Assembly (NCBI GenBank): GCA_039801085.1
Contig: JBDRTY010000005.1
Location: 1 to 64,000, forward strand
Origin: a candidate division WOR-3 bacterium
Lineage (GTDB): Bacteria; Hydrothermota; Tepidihabitantia; Tepidihabitantales; Tepidihabitantaceae
Reading direction: 5' to 3'
Length of the DNA stretch: 64,000 nucleotides
Positions within the stretch are counted from its first letter, which is position 1; every line of letters begins with the position of its first letter. Below the pieces are notes generated by a model that made no database searches, had not been told where the DNA came from, and saw only the letters and a list, made by a program, of their open reading frames with translations. A program made the position numbers and the translations under genes. This document shows positions 33,515 to 42,563 of the stretch, in pieces.

Positions 33515-36052
33515 ATGGCAAGGAGTAAAGGGAACCGGGTGCGCCGGTTTGCGCTGCAGGTGCTGGCGGTTGCTCTTGTGCTTTACACCGGGGCAATGCT
33601 GGTTACCTTTCTTTTTGGTGGTTCGACGGGCGCGCTGGGAAAACTGCTGGCAGGCTGGCTTTTCCGGCTTACCGGCGGTTTTGCCCTGCTTTTGCCGGTT
33701 CTGGCGGGTGTGGCGGTGGTGATGTGGTTTGCCCGGGTACGCTCCTGGCGCCGGTTCTGGTCGTTTGTGCTGCTGACGGCCGGGGTCTTCATCGGTGCGG
33801 TCATTCTCTCCTTTTATAGTGGCACGGGCAATCCGGCGGGCTTCCGGCTGGAGGGTCCGCTTACCGGCATTGACAACTTCGGGGGTGCTGCCGGCAGACT
33901 CACTGCCTGGCTGCTGACCGCGGTTTTCGGGCTTGGCAGCCTGATGTTCGTGGGACTGGCGTTCTACTTCGGTTTTGTGCTCTGGTTCCGCCGGATCAGG
34001 AAAAAGGATCTGGTGCTGCCGGTCCTGATTGTGATTTACGGGTTTTTCCTCGAGTTTTTTACCGCCTGGCTCGGTGCACCGGAACGGCTCGCGGGCAGAT
34101 GCGGACAGGCGGTGGTGCAGGGACTGAATCTCCTTATCGGCAGCATCGGAACCCTGATGCTGCTGGTTACCGCACTCCTCATTCTTCTTGCCTTTTCCGG
34201 CTTGAGCATGCCCTTTTCCCACCGGTGGCTGAAAGTGGCAGGTTCATGGCTGGTTGAACGCCTGCGCCGGCGTCCGCGGGTGCAGGTGCCGACGCCGGAA
34301 GTCCCGGTCCAGCCGCCACCGGAGCCGGTTGTTGAGACACCGCCAGCGGAGAAAGCAGAAGTCGAGCCGGCCGTTGTGATTACCGTACCGAAACCGGCGA
34401 AGAAGCCGGTCAGGATCAACCTTGACGATTTTCAGCAGGAGTTTCTCGCCCGGCTGGATCAGCCCGGACCGCAGGACAAAATTTTCAAAGACCCGGCTGA
34501 GGCACAGGCGGAGGGCGAGCTGCTGATGAAAAAGCTCCGGGAGTTCGGGGTGGACGGCAAATTGACCGCCATCCTTTCCGGACCGCTGATCACCCGGTTT
34601 GAGCTTGAGCCGGCGCCCGGTGTCCGCTGTGGCGGGATTGAGAGTCTTGCCGATGACATTGCCCTGGCACTTTCCGCGGAGCGGGTCCGGATTCTGGCGC
34701 CGATTCCCGGCAAGAGTGCGGTCGGGGTGGAGATTCCGAACAAGAGCCGGCGCACTGTTTATCTGAAGGAGGTGCTGACCAGTGATGCCTTCCGCCAGCT
34801 CGATTCACCGCTGGGTTTTGCCCTGGGCACGACAATCACGGGTGAGCCCTATTGTGCTGATCTGCGGCAGATGCCTCATGTCCTGATCGCCGGCACCACC
34901 GGTTCGGGGAAATCGGTCTGCATCAATACGATCATCATGTCGATCATCTACCGCTCAACCCCGGAGGAGGTCCGGTTTCTGACCATCGACCCCAAGCAGC
35001 TGGAGCTGCCGATCTACAATCCGATTCCGCACCTTTTGTCCCGGACGACGATCGACCCGGAGCGGGTGGTGGATGAGCTGACCCGGATCGTGGAAATCAT
35101 GGAAGCCCGCTACAGCGAGTTTGCCGAGCTCGGGGTCCGGGATATCACCAGTTTCAATGCCTGCTGTGAGGAGGTGGGCAAGAGGAAAAAGCCGTATATC
35201 GTTGTGATCATTGACGAGCTGGCGGATCTGATGCAGCGGGCACCGGCGGAGATTGAGGCGCGGATCATCCGGCTCGCCCAGATGTCAAGGGCGGTCGGGA
35301 TTCATCTTGTGCTGGCAACCCAGCGGCCCTCGGTGGATGTGATCACCGGGCTGATCAAGGCGAACTTCCCGTGCCGGATTGCATTTCAGGTGGCAACCAA
35401 GGTGGACTCGCGGACGATCCTTGATGCCAACGGTGCCGAGTCGCTTCTGGGCCGGGGTGACATGCTCTTTCTGCCGCCGGGCAAGGGCGAAGCGGTCCGG
35501 CTGCACGGCTGTTTTGTCTCGGAGCGGGCGGCAAAGCAGGTGGTGGAGCTCTGGGCGGTGCGCTATCTTACCGGGCTTTTGAGCGAACTGGTGGAGGATG
35601 CAGCGGAAAAGGCACAGGCGCTGGTTGAGGCGGATGTGGTGGAGGTGCTTTATGACCCGCGGCGGGCAAGAGGCAGAAAGCTGGAGCTTTTAAGGGAGAT
35701 TCTGCCGGCGGAGGTTGTTGACAATCTGCTGCAGCGGCGTTATTATGAACCGCTTGAGGAGGAGCTGGCGGCGGTGCGTGCCGAGCGCAAAAGTGATGCC
35801 GGCAATGGTAATGAATATGACGAGTACTTTGCCGAGGCGGCGCGCCAGGTGGTGATTCACCGGGAGGCATCGGTTTCGATGCTCCAGCGGCGCCTGGATG
35901 TCGGCTGGGCACGGGCGGGCAGAATCATTGACCAGCTGGAGCGTGCCGGGATTGTCGGACCGCATGCCGGTTCCAAGCCGCGCAAGGTGCTCGTGAATGA
36001 TGAACAGGAGTTGGAGCAGAAGCTGAAACAGCTGTTTGGAGAGAAGCAATGA
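33515..36052 (+). CDS. ftsK: DNA translocase FtsK/SpoIIIE
   Basis: 845 aa from ATG at 33515 (GGAAGAGG about 10 nt upstream; TTG at 33509 is also in frame). About four N-terminal membrane helices, then a Pro-rich linker (residues about 255-310). The RecA-like motor carries Walker A AGTTGSGKS (about residue 460) and IVVIIDELADLM. The C-terminal gamma winged helix (ASVSMLQRRLDVGWARAGRIIDQLE) reads KOPS-type sequences. Pumps chromosomes during division. Confidence 0.95.
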   Translation: MARSKGNRVRRFALQVLAVALVLYTGAMLVTFLFGGSTGALGKLLAGWLFRLTGGFALLLPVLAGVAVVMWFARVRSWRRFWSFVLLTAGVFIGAVILSFYSGTGNPAGFRLEGPLTGIDNFGGAAGRLTAWLLTAVFGLGSLMFVGLAFYFGFVLWFRRIRKKDLVLPVLIVIYGFFLEFFTAWLGAPERLAGRCGQAVVQGLNLLIGSIGTLMLLVTALLILLAFSGLSMPFSHRWLKVAGSWLVERLRRRPRVQVPTPEVPVQPPPEPVVETPPAEKAEVEPAVVITVPKPAKKPVRINLDDFQQEFLARLDQPGPQDKIFKDPAEAQAEGELLMKKLREFGVDGKLTAILSGPLITRFELEPAPGVRCGGIESLADDIALALSAERVRILAPIPGKSAVGVEIPNKSRRTVYLKEVLTSDAFRQLDSPLGFALGTTITGEPYCADLRQMPHVLIAGTTGSGKSVCINTIIMSIIYRSTPEEVRFLTIDPKQLELPIYNPIPHLLSRTTIDPERVVDELTRIVEIMEARYSEFAELGVRDITSFNACCEEVGKRKKPYIVVIIDELADLMQRAPAEIEARIIRLAQMSRAVGIHLVLATQRPSVDVITGLIKANFPCRIAFQVATKVDSRTILDANGAESLLGRGDMLFLPPGKGEAVRLHGCFVSERAAKQVVELWAVRYLTGLLSELVEDAAEKAQALVEADVVEVLYDPRRARGRKLELLREILPAEVVDNLLQRRYYEPLEEELAAVRAERKSDAGNGNEYDEYFAEAARQVVIHREASVSMLQRRLDVGWARAGRIIDQLERAGIVGPHAGSKPRKVLVNDEQELEQKLKQLFGEKQ

Positions 36053-36711
36053 TTACACCCAGACAGTACCGGAACTGGATCAAGCGGATTGTGGAGCAGA
36101 TTCCGTGCGAGACCGACGAGTCGACGAAAAGTTACATCATGTCCCGATCTGAGGCAAAGCTGGTGGCGCCCAAGCCCGAGATTGTGGTTGATGACCACTG
36201 GTTCTGTGTCCGCCGTTATCATGACCCGATCTCGGATGAGCACATCCTTGAGGTTTACATCGGCAGCCAGCGCTCAGGTGAGGAGTGGATGGGCTATGAC
36301 CGGATTGACCCCCGCTGGCTGGATGCCGAAGGCAGGGATCTGGACCGCTGGGAACTCACGCGGGCATACATGCGCCCAAAGTTCCGGGGCGGCAACTATT
36401 CCCAGTTCATGGTCGAGCTGGTGCTGGCGCTGTGCAAGAAGAACCGGGGTTATTCGGTGGTTGCCTATCCGCGCCATGTGGCGATGCTGGTGACCTTGAT
36501 CAAGATGGGGTTCAAGACCATGGACGGCAAATACGATGCCACCCTGCGCCGGATTGTGAATGAGGGGATGCGCTTCTATGCCCGGGACCCGAACCAGCGC
36601 CGGCTTTATTATGCCCAGGAGTTCCGGCCCTTTATCATTGAGGGCAGTTTTATCATGGAGAAGCGGGTGCGCGGGGTTTCGCTCTGGGAGTTTCTCTGGC
36701 AGAAAATTTAG
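36049..36711 (+). CDS. Unknown protein coupled to ftsK, possibly GNAT-like
   Basis: 220 aa, not recognised. It overlaps ftsK by ATGA, so is translated with it. The middle section (AYMRPKFRGGNYSQFMVELVLAL, then YPRHVAMLVTLIKMGF) has the order of elements expected for an acetyltransferase-like fold, but no clear acetyl-CoA loop. No signal peptide or membrane helix. It converges on the ROK gene with a 4-bp overlap. Confidence 0.55.
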   Translation: MITPRQYRNWIKRIVEQIPCETDESTKSYIMSRSEAKLVAPKPEIVVDDHWFCVRRYHDPISDEHILEVYIGSQRSGEEWMGYDRIDPRWLDAEGRDLDRWELTRAYMRPKFRGGNYSQFMVELVLALCKKNRGYSVVAYPRHVAMLVTLIKMGFKTMDGKYDATLRRIVNEGMRFYARDPNQRRLYYAQEFRPFIIEGSFIMEKRVRGVSLWEFLWQKI

Positions 36712-37715
36712 TTTGAGGCGGGGAAAATCTGACCCAGCCGGCTGGCACCGAGGATGCCGGCATCATCAACCAGTTTTGAGAGGACAATCCGGAATCTGCG
36801 GTTGGTGCCGTAGAGCCGGGAGTTAACCGATTTCCGGACCGCACGGAGCAGGGGTCTGCCGAGCCGGCTGATTCCGCCGCCGAGCACAATTATTTCCGGG
36901 TCAAGAATCATAAGCGCATTGTAAATTCCCAGCCCGAGCAGTCTGCCGGTCTCTTCCACGACCTGCAGGGCGAGCCGGTCGCCTCGGCGGGCGGCGATGC
37001 CGATTTCCCTCGGGGTCAGACGCCGGTAGTCGTAGTTGATCAGATCAAAAAGCAGGCTCTGCTGTTCACTGGCACCGCCAAACAGAGTCAGCTGATTCCG
37101 GCCTGATGCCAGCCGGCGCTGCTGGAGGCGGAGCAGGCGTCGACAGCGGTGAACTATTGCCTCCGCACCAACATAACGCTCCAGACAGCCGCGATTGCCG
37201 CAGGGGCAGGGGACGCCGTTCGGGAAGATTACGGTATGGCCCAGTTCGCCGGCATAATGGTTTGCTCCCAAGAGCAGCCGGCCTTCAGCAATGATGCCGG
37301 TGCCAACCCCGGTGCCGAGGGTGATCACCAGCGCATTCGCACTGCCCCGGGCAGCGCCGAAGAGCCATTCGCCGAGTGCTACCGCATTGGCATCATTGGC
37401 ACAGAAGACCGGCAGCCGGGTCAGCCGGGCAAGTGTGTCTTTGACCGGCACCCATTCCCAGGCGGGAAGGTTCGGGGAGGTAAAGACAATTCCGTCCCGG
37501 TGATCAACCAGTCCGGCAATCCCGATTCCGAAACCGGCGACCGCATGCTTCTCTGCCATTGCCAGGGCGGTGCGGGCGAGCCGTTCCAGCACCGTGCCGG
37601 GTGGAGCCTGCGGGTCGGTGCGCAGCCGGCGCCGGGCAACGATTTTGCCACCCTCATCCACCAGCCCGACTTTGATATTGGTGCCGCCGATGTCAGCGCC
37701 GAGACAGAAACTCAT
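36708..37715 (-). CDS. ROK-family sugar kinase (glucokinase-like)
   Basis: 335 aa. The phosphate-binding N-terminus is GADIGGTNIKVGLVDE. The sugar site is NDANAVALGE and HYAGELGHTVI. The zinc cluster is CPCGNRGCLERYVG. Probably phosphorylates glucose or a related hexose. It follows the nucleotidyltransferase-like gene with a 23-bp overlap, consistent with a sugar activation unit. Confidence 0.88.
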   Translation of the reverse strand: MSFCLGADIGGTNIKVGLVDEGGKIVARRRLRTDPQAPPGTVLERLARTALAMAEKHAVAGFGIGIAGLVDHRDGIVFTSPNLPAWEWVPVKDTLARLTRLPVFCANDANAVALGEWLFGAARGSANALVITLGTGVGTGIIAEGRLLLGANHYAGELGHTVIFPNGVPCPCGNRGCLERYVGAEAIVHRCRRLLRLQQRRLASGRNQLTLFGGASEQQSLLFDLINYDYRRLTPREIGIAARRGDRLALQVVEETGRLLGLGIYNALMILDPEIIVLGGGISRLGRPLLRAVRKSVNSRLYGTNRRFRIVLSKLVDDAGILGASRLGQIFPASN

Positions 37716-38847
37716 CGGTCATGCCGAGCTCAAAAATTTTCAGCAGCAGTTTTTCATAAGCCGGGCCTGGTGCCGCATCCCGCCGTGCCATCATCCGGCG
37801 GACACAGTCCAGGATCTCCTCCCGGCGCCATCTGCCGGTTCTGCCCCAGGCGAAAGCCCCCAGCTGTTTTGGTGCGGGCCCGGGCTCAAACCAGTTGGCA
37901 AAGGTGCCCAGCACTGCACCGGTGGGAATCATGGTGCCGATTGCGGTCTTGACATGATCACCGACAAGACAGCCGAGCTTGAGCATGCCGGTGTCAATCA
38001 GGCGGCTTTTGAGCTGGAGCCGGACCGGATGGTAGTTGTTTTTCAGGTCCGAGCAGGTGGTCAGCGCACCGAGATTGACCCAGGCGCCGACATAACTGTG
38101 GCCGATAAACCCCTCATGGTGCTTGTTGACATAGCCCAGAAAGATTGAGCACTCCACCTCGCCGCCGATTTTGCACCGCGGTCCGAAGGAACAGCCGGGC
38201 CGGACCCGGGCGCCATCGATCACCGTGCCCGGTCCGACATAGCAGGGACCTTCAATCAGGGAAAGGGGCCGGACCTCGCAGCCGGCATCCAGATAAACCG
38301 GACCCTGTTCACTCAGGATGACCGCGGTGCGGTGCACCCGGGCCGAGCGGTTCTTGATCACACCGCCGGAACTGCGGGTTGAGGTGCGGAGTTCTCGGAT
38401 CAGCTCAGCCGGATTGTCGCGGACGAGCTCCCAGATAAATGAATAGACCCGGGCATTAACCTCCCTTTCCGGCAGGTTGAGCTGGACCCGGCCGAGAAAG
38501 CCGGGTTTCCAGGAGCGGGGCTGACTGAGCCGGAAACCGGCGATGCGTTTTTCCACAACAAAAACCTCCTCCGGACCGCTGACCGGCAGTTTTTCCAGCA
38601 GGACCGCACTGGCGGAGATAAAGAGCACCGGCGGCACCACCGGCTGGTTGACCAGACATTCGGGATGCTGTTCCTGCACCAGTTCGGCGAGCTCATCCCG
38701 GACCCAGAGGTTGAAGGTTTCTCTTGGATAGCGGCGGCGCAGTTTCTCCAAGAGTGTCCGGCAGCCGAAAAGCAGGTCAAACACGGGCCGGAGCTGAATC
38801 AGCGGATAGAAGTTACCCCAGTTCTCATCCTCATAGACGCAGATCAT
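37693..38847 (-). CDS. Putative sugar nucleotidyltransferase with left-handed beta-helix (GlmU-like)
   Basis: 384 aa from ATG at 38847, the start matched by a leaderless promoter. The N-terminal half (VYEDENWGNFYPLIQLRPVFDL) resembles the divergent nucleotidyltransferase part of GlmU-like proteins. From about residue 180 hexapeptide repeats occur (YVGPGTVIDGARVRPGCSFG, IGGEVECSIFLGYVNKHHEGFIGHSYVG). The family probably makes or transfers to nucleotide sugars; no activity is proven. Confidence 0.75.
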   Translation of the reverse strand: MICVYEDENWGNFYPLIQLRPVFDLLFGCRTLLEKLRRRYPRETFNLWVRDELAELVQEQHPECLVNQPVVPPVLFISASAVLLEKLPVSGPEEVFVVEKRIAGFRLSQPRSWKPGFLGRVQLNLPEREVNARVYSFIWELVRDNPAELIRELRTSTRSSGGVIKNRSARVHRTAVILSEQGPVYLDAGCEVRPLSLIEGPCYVGPGTVIDGARVRPGCSFGPRCKIGGEVECSIFLGYVNKHHEGFIGHSYVGAWVNLGALTTCSDLKNNYHPVRLQLKSRLIDTGMLKLGCLVGDHVKTAIGTMIPTGAVLGTFANWFEPGPAPKQLGAFAWGRTGRWRREEILDCVRRMMARRDAAPGPAYEKLLLKIFELGMTDEFLSRR

Positions 38848-38852
38848 AGTCA

Positions 38853-38880
38853 AGCATAATCTGTGGTTAAAACCTGTCAA
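38853..38880 (-). promoter_or_regulatory. Promoter of GlmU-like-ROK operon (leaderless)
   Basis: Minus strand: TTGACA (38880-38875), 16-bp spacer, TATGCT (38858-38853), and only 5 nt to the ATG at 38847. Confidence 0.65.
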
Positions 38881-39167
38881 GCAGGAGCGGTTCAGACTTT
38901 GCCGATGTTACCAGTAGCCAGTAGAAAGTCTGAGTCTGTATCCGCAGAAACAGCCCCGAAGTTTACGGGTTATAGTATAAACAGGGCATGATGCAGGTGC
39001 GGGCAGGGTAGAGGGAACTGCCCCCCGTGCAGACTTTTTCCGCTGTTAATTTACTAACCCATTGAAATTTTGTAATTTTGTAAGTTGATAACATAAATTT
39101 TCCTCTTAAAAAGATGTTAAATAAAAGGCTATTATGACTCAAATAAATTCTCCGGGCAAGCAAATGC
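38881..39167. other. AT-rich gap between GlmU-like gene and R-M locus
   Basis: No gene is supported here. The composition shifts from GC-rich to AT-rich at about 39030, marking the left border of the imported R-M segment. A weak hairpin (GGGCAG at 39001-39006 with CTGCCC at 39019-39024) is followed by a short T run at 39034-39039, too poor to call a terminator. Confidence 0.5.
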
Positions 39168-39195
39168 TTGAACAAGCTGAGATTATTTATATTAT
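39168..39195 (+). promoter_or_regulatory. Promoter of ThaI-like R-M operon (leaderless)
   Basis: TTGAAC (39168-39173), 16-bp spacer, TATTAT (39190-39195), 7 nt to the ATG at 39203. No Shine-Dalgarno site and no controller-protein gene. Confidence 0.55.
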
Positions 39196-39202
39196 AAGAT
39201 AA

Positions 39203-39835
39203 ATGCCCAGTCGCGTTGTGGAAATTTTCGATGACCAAGGCCTTGTTGAAAAAATAAAGAGGCGTCTGCCTTACTTGTTTCAGCTTGCAGAAATTGAAAG
39301 TTCACGGGCGGGCAAAGTAGGTATGGAGGTTGGTTCAATCCGTGAGAGAATAATAGTTGCTTTGCTAATTTACAAGTTTGGCGAGGCAAATGTTGAGACG
39401 GAAATTCCCATAACCGAGCCAGAGGTAGATGTAAAATTGTATGGAGAGCCGATTTCAATTAAGACTGTTACCGGCACAGGACTAGGAGGTGTAAAGTTGA
39501 TCTGGACGGTTGATGCGCAGAAGGCAAACGAATTTCGGGATCAGTATTATCCCAGTTGTGATATGCTACTGATACAAATAAACTGGAATAATAATGGTGG
39601 ATTTTATTACATTCCGCTAGAGGTTCAGAAAAGAATTTTTGAGCAATTGGGCCGGTATAATTACATTAAACTTCCTAAACCGGGGACGAATCCAAGAGGG
39701 GTCGAAATTACAAAAGATGCATTATCGAAACTTGCATACGACAGTATGTCAAAAAGAATCGAGATAACTTGGCAAAGGGGATCCATCGAATTTAATTCCT
39801 ACAAAAGGTGGGTTGATCTCTGGCAGGAGGAATGA
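39203..39835 (+). CDS. Probable ThaI-like type II restriction endonuclease
   Basis: 210 aa. The segment MEVGSIRERIIVALLIYKFG, followed by ITEPEVDVKLYGEPISIKTVTG and KLIWTVDAQKA, matches my recollection of the ThaI family (a CGCG cutter in Thermoplasma) and has PD-(D/E)XK spacing (D in EVD, SIK). AT-rich. It is followed with no gap by a cytosine/adenine methyltransferase, the expected protective partner. The specificity assignment is inference. Confidence 0.7.
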   Translation: MPSRVVEIFDDQGLVEKIKRRLPYLFQLAEIESSRAGKVGMEVGSIRERIIVALLIYKFGEANVETEIPITEPEVDVKLYGEPISIKTVTGTGLGGVKLIWTVDAQKANEFRDQYYPSCDMLLIQINWNNNGGFYYIPLEVQKRIFEQLGRYNYIKLPKPGTNPRGVEITKDALSKLAYDSMSKRIEITWQRGSIEFNSYKRWVDLWQEE

Positions 39836-40747
39836 ATGGTTAAAAGTCAAGTCAAAAATGGAACAAGAACAAGCGCGTTTGGTTCCCCGGGAAGGATTAA
39901 TCACGATTCAACTCCATTTTATACTAGCAGACTTTACAAGGGATTACCTAAAGAGAAGATTAAAAAATATAAAGAGAATCCAATTCCGGATCAGTATCTG
40001 AATAAAATTTTATGCAAAACAAGCGAAAATATGGAAGAGTTGCCCAACTGCTCGATACATCTGATGGTGACATCACCCCCTTATAATGTAGGGAAGCAGT
40101 ATGATGAAGACCTGACACTTGATGAATATCGGGAATTTCTGAAGAGAGTATGGATGGAAGTTAAAAGAGTTCTTGTCCCCGGAGGTAGAGCCTGCATAAA
40201 TATTGCCAATCTGGGAAGAAAGCCCTATATTCCTCTTCATACTTTTATTATTGAGGATATGCTCGATTTAGGATTTTTAATGCGAGGCGAAGTCATCTGG
40301 AATAAAGCTTCAAGCAGTAGTCCATCAACAGCTTGGGGCTCTTGGCTTTCAGCTAAAAATCCAACTTTAAGGGATATTCATGAGTATATTCTGATATTTT
40401 CCAAGGATATGTTTTCAAGAGAAAACATTGGCAGAAAAAGCACTATTTCAAAAGAGGAGTTTCTGGAATTTACCAAAAGCGTTTGGACATTTCCTGCTGA
40501 ACCGGCATCAAAAGTTGGCCATCCGGCACCATTCCCGGTAGAATTGCCCTACAGGTTGATTCAGCTTTATACATTTCAGGGCGAAGTTGTGCTCGACCCC
40601 TTCATGGGAAGCGGACAGACAGCAATTGCAGCGATCAAGACTGGGCGCTGTTATTTGGGTTACGAGATAAATCAAAAGTATGTGACGCTGGCAGAAAAGC
40701 GAATAAAGGATTTTCTCTCAAGTTTTAATCTCCCCAGATTGCTTTGA
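39836..40747 (+). CDS. Site-specific DNA methyltransferase (TSPPY class)
   Basis: 303 aa. The catalytic motif is TSPPYNV (near residue 81), and the SAM site LDPFMGSGQTAIAA comes after it, giving the beta order. This class includes N4-cytosine and N6-adenine enzymes; the TSPPY form and a ThaI-like partner suggest N4-cytosine. AGGAGG ends 5 nt before the ATG, which touches the nuclease stop. AT-rich, transferred with its partner. Confidence 0.88.
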   Translation: MVKSQVKNGTRTSAFGSPGRINHDSTPFYTSRLYKGLPKEKIKKYKENPIPDQYLNKILCKTSENMEELPNCSIHLMVTSPPYNVGKQYDEDLTLDEYREFLKRVWMEVKRVLVPGGRACINIANLGRKPYIPLHTFIIEDMLDLGFLMRGEVIWNKASSSSPSTAWGSWLSAKNPTLRDIHEYILIFSKDMFSRENIGRKSTISKEEFLEFTKSVWTFPAEPASKVGHPAPFPVELPYRLIQLYTFQGEVVLDPFMGSGQTAIAAIKTGRCYLGYEINQKYVTLAEKRIKDFLSSFNLPRLL

Positions 40748-40829
40748 GCTAAAAAAGGTAAATTGCGGCCAGCGGCAGTTTTGGATGTTATTAGTCAATG
40801 TGCAATAATTAGCGCACCGTACTGTACAA

Positions 40830-40857
40830 TTGCCTCCACCCGACCGCAGGTTATATT
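40830..40857 (+). promoter_or_regulatory. Relic ndk-type promoter
   Basis: TTGCCT (40830-40835), 16-bp spacer, TATATT (40852-40857). Aligns in position with the ndk promoter at 42528-42555 and sits directly before the ndk fragment. Confidence 0.45.
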
Positions 40858-40858
40858 T

Positions 40859-40906
40859 ACGGAGCAGACACTGCTCGTGATTAAGCCTGAGACGGTGGCA
40901 AGGTAG
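40859..40906 (+). pseudogene. Truncated 5' fragment of ndk
   Basis: 40861-40903 matches the intact ndk 5' end at 42566-42608 in 38 of 43 bases. It reads EQTLLVIKPETVAR and then a TAG stop, against EQTLLVIKPDAVAR in ndk. The start codon is degraded to ACG. It carries an upstream promoter-like pair at the same spacing. The rest of the 237-bp gap holds nothing else I recognise except the next gene's promoter. Confidence 0.85.
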
Positions 40907-40921
40907 TAAAGGTAAGATTCT

Positions 40922-40949
40922 TTGCCGGCAGCAGGATTTTAATTATAAT
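40922..40949 (+). promoter_or_regulatory. Promoter of SBBP propeller gene
   Basis: TTGCCG (40922-40927), 16-bp spacer, perfect TATAAT (40944-40949). A leader of about 30 nt ends in AAAGGAGG. Confidence 0.6.
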
Positions 40950-40984
40950 GCCGGTGGAGAGTTTATAAACAAAGGAGGCAGGAT

Positions 40985-42517
40985 GTGCGCCGGATTTCAA
41001 TGGTAGTTCTGACCGCATTTTTTGCCGGCTGGGCGCAGAACTGGGTTGCCCGTTATAATGGACCGGCAAATGATGATGATATCGTTGCCGGCATGGTTTG
41101 TGATGAACAGGGCAATGTTTATGTTGCCGGAACGAGCCGGGGTGGGACAATGGGGAGCGATATTGTAATCATTAAATACAGTCCTGCCGGTGAATCGCTC
41201 TGGGCGGTAAGGGTGGACGGTGGTGTCCATGGTGACGATGAGGCAAAGGCAGTTGCTTATCGGAACGGCCGGGTGGTGGTTACCGGCAGCACCGCTGAAC
41301 GCGATTCCCAGTGTACCGACATCATCACGCTGGTCTATAACACTGACGGCTCCCAGCGGCTGCTGGCGACCTTCGGTACCACCAACAGCGACGACGCCGG
41401 GCTGGCAGTTGCCATTGACAACAGCAGAAATGTCTATGTTGCCGGGTTTTCAACCGGTGCTACCACCGGCCGTGATATGAGACTGCTGAAATATAATGCC
41501 GACGGTTCGCTGGCGTGGATCAGCAGCTACATAACCGCCGAAGATGATTATCCGGTTCAGGTGGCAAGCCCGGTTTATCCGGATGTTTTTATTGCGGGCA
41601 ACTCCGGCAACTCTGAGGATTATGTTACGCTCCGGGTGAACGGTTTTAACGGCGATACCGTCTGGACCAGAAGGTATGACGGCCCGGCGGGAGGCAGGGA
41701 TGAAGCCCGCGGGCTGGTGGTTGATCCGGACCGGAATGTTTATGTGACAGGGGTCAGTCATGGCCTTAACACCAATGCCGACTTCACGACGATCAAGTAC
41801 AGCGCAAACGGCGGGCTGGTCTGGGTGCGACGCTATAACGGAACCTCAGACGGGGTGGACCGGGCAAACAGTATTACCCTTGACAGCAGCGGTTATATCT
41901 ATGTAACCGGTTGCAGCCAGAGTCCGGACGGTGATTTTGATTTCGCAACCGTCAAATATGACACCAGCGGTGTTGAGCGATGGGTGAGGCACTATGATGA
42001 TCCGGCAGGAGGAGATGATGAAGCCCGGATGGTCACCGCCGGTCAGGCCGGTTTTATATATGTTACCGGTTATAGTGCCGGCACGGCCACGGGCAGTGAT
42101 TATCTGACCATAGGATACAGTGAGGATGGGAGCGAGTGTGGATGCTACCGGTATGACGGTCCGGCAGGCGGTGTTGACGAGGCGGCTGCAGTGCTATGTG
42201 CTGGCAGCAGGGTTTATGTGACCGGCACAAGCGAGGGGGCGGGTACTGGCTCGGACTTTGCCACACTGGGTTATGAGCCCGCAGGCGTTATCGAGCCGTT
42301 ACTCACCGTAGGTGCGATTTCCCGATCCCGGTTGACAGTGATCAGAAACGGTTTTTACCGGGCAGATGCCGAAGGGGCGCTGATGGATGCGACTGGAAGA
42401 CAGGTGATGAGGGTCATTCCCGGAATAAACCTTCTCGGAGAAGTTCATGCCGGTCTGTATTTTGTGTGCGCCGGGACCGGCAACCGGAAGCTGACCAGCG
42501 TGGTAGTGATAAAATAG
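40985..42517 (+). CDS. Secreted SBBP beta-propeller protein with sorting domain
   Basis: 510 aa from GTG at 40985 (AAAGGAGG upstream). A short signal (VVLTAFFAGWA) is followed by about eight SBBP-type repeats of about 50 residues (RRYDGPAGGRDEARGLVVDPDRNVYVTG..SDF.TIKY). The C-terminal about 70 residues (LMDATGRQVMRV, HAGLYFVCAG, VVVIK) form a type A sorting domain. It lies between the ndk fragment and intact ndk. Ligand or function unknown. Confidence 0.8.
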   Translation: MRRISMVVLTAFFAGWAQNWVARYNGPANDDDIVAGMVCDEQGNVYVAGTSRGGTMGSDIVIIKYSPAGESLWAVRVDGGVHGDDEAKAVAYRNGRVVVTGSTAERDSQCTDIITLVYNTDGSQRLLATFGTTNSDDAGLAVAIDNSRNVYVAGFSTGATTGRDMRLLKYNADGSLAWISSYITAEDDYPVQVASPVYPDVFIAGNSGNSEDYVTLRVNGFNGDTVWTRRYDGPAGGRDEARGLVVDPDRNVYVTGVSHGLNTNADFTTIKYSANGGLVWVRRYNGTSDGVDRANSITLDSSGYIYVTGCSQSPDGDFDFATVKYDTSGVERWVRHYDDPAGGDDEARMVTAGQAGFIYVTGYSAGTATGSDYLTIGYSEDGSECGCYRYDGPAGGVDEAAAVLCAGSRVYVTGTSEGAGTGSDFATLGYEPAGVIEPLLTVGAISRSRLTVIRNGFYRADAEGALMDATGRQVMRVIPGINLLGEVHAGLYFVCAGTGNRKLTSVVVIK

Positions 42518-42527
42518 CGGACCTTAA

Positions 42528-42555
42528 TTGACTTCTGCCCACCGCAATTTAAAAT
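42528..42555 (+). promoter_or_regulatory. Promoter of ndk (leaderless)
   Basis: TTGACT (42528-42533), 16-bp spacer, TAAAAT (42550-42555). The GTG start at 42564 follows after 8 nt and has no ribosome-binding site. Confidence 0.6.
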
Positions 42556-42563
42556 TATGCTTT

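Noticed and set aside
39001-39039. Possible terminator hairpin left of the R-M locus
   Set aside because: The 6-bp stem has a 12-nt loop and the T run is 10 bases away, so it is not convincing.
42528-42563. Longer ndk start at TTG 42528
   Set aside because: Ndk proteins begin just before the E-Q-T-L segment, and the TTG is the -35 box of the promoter.
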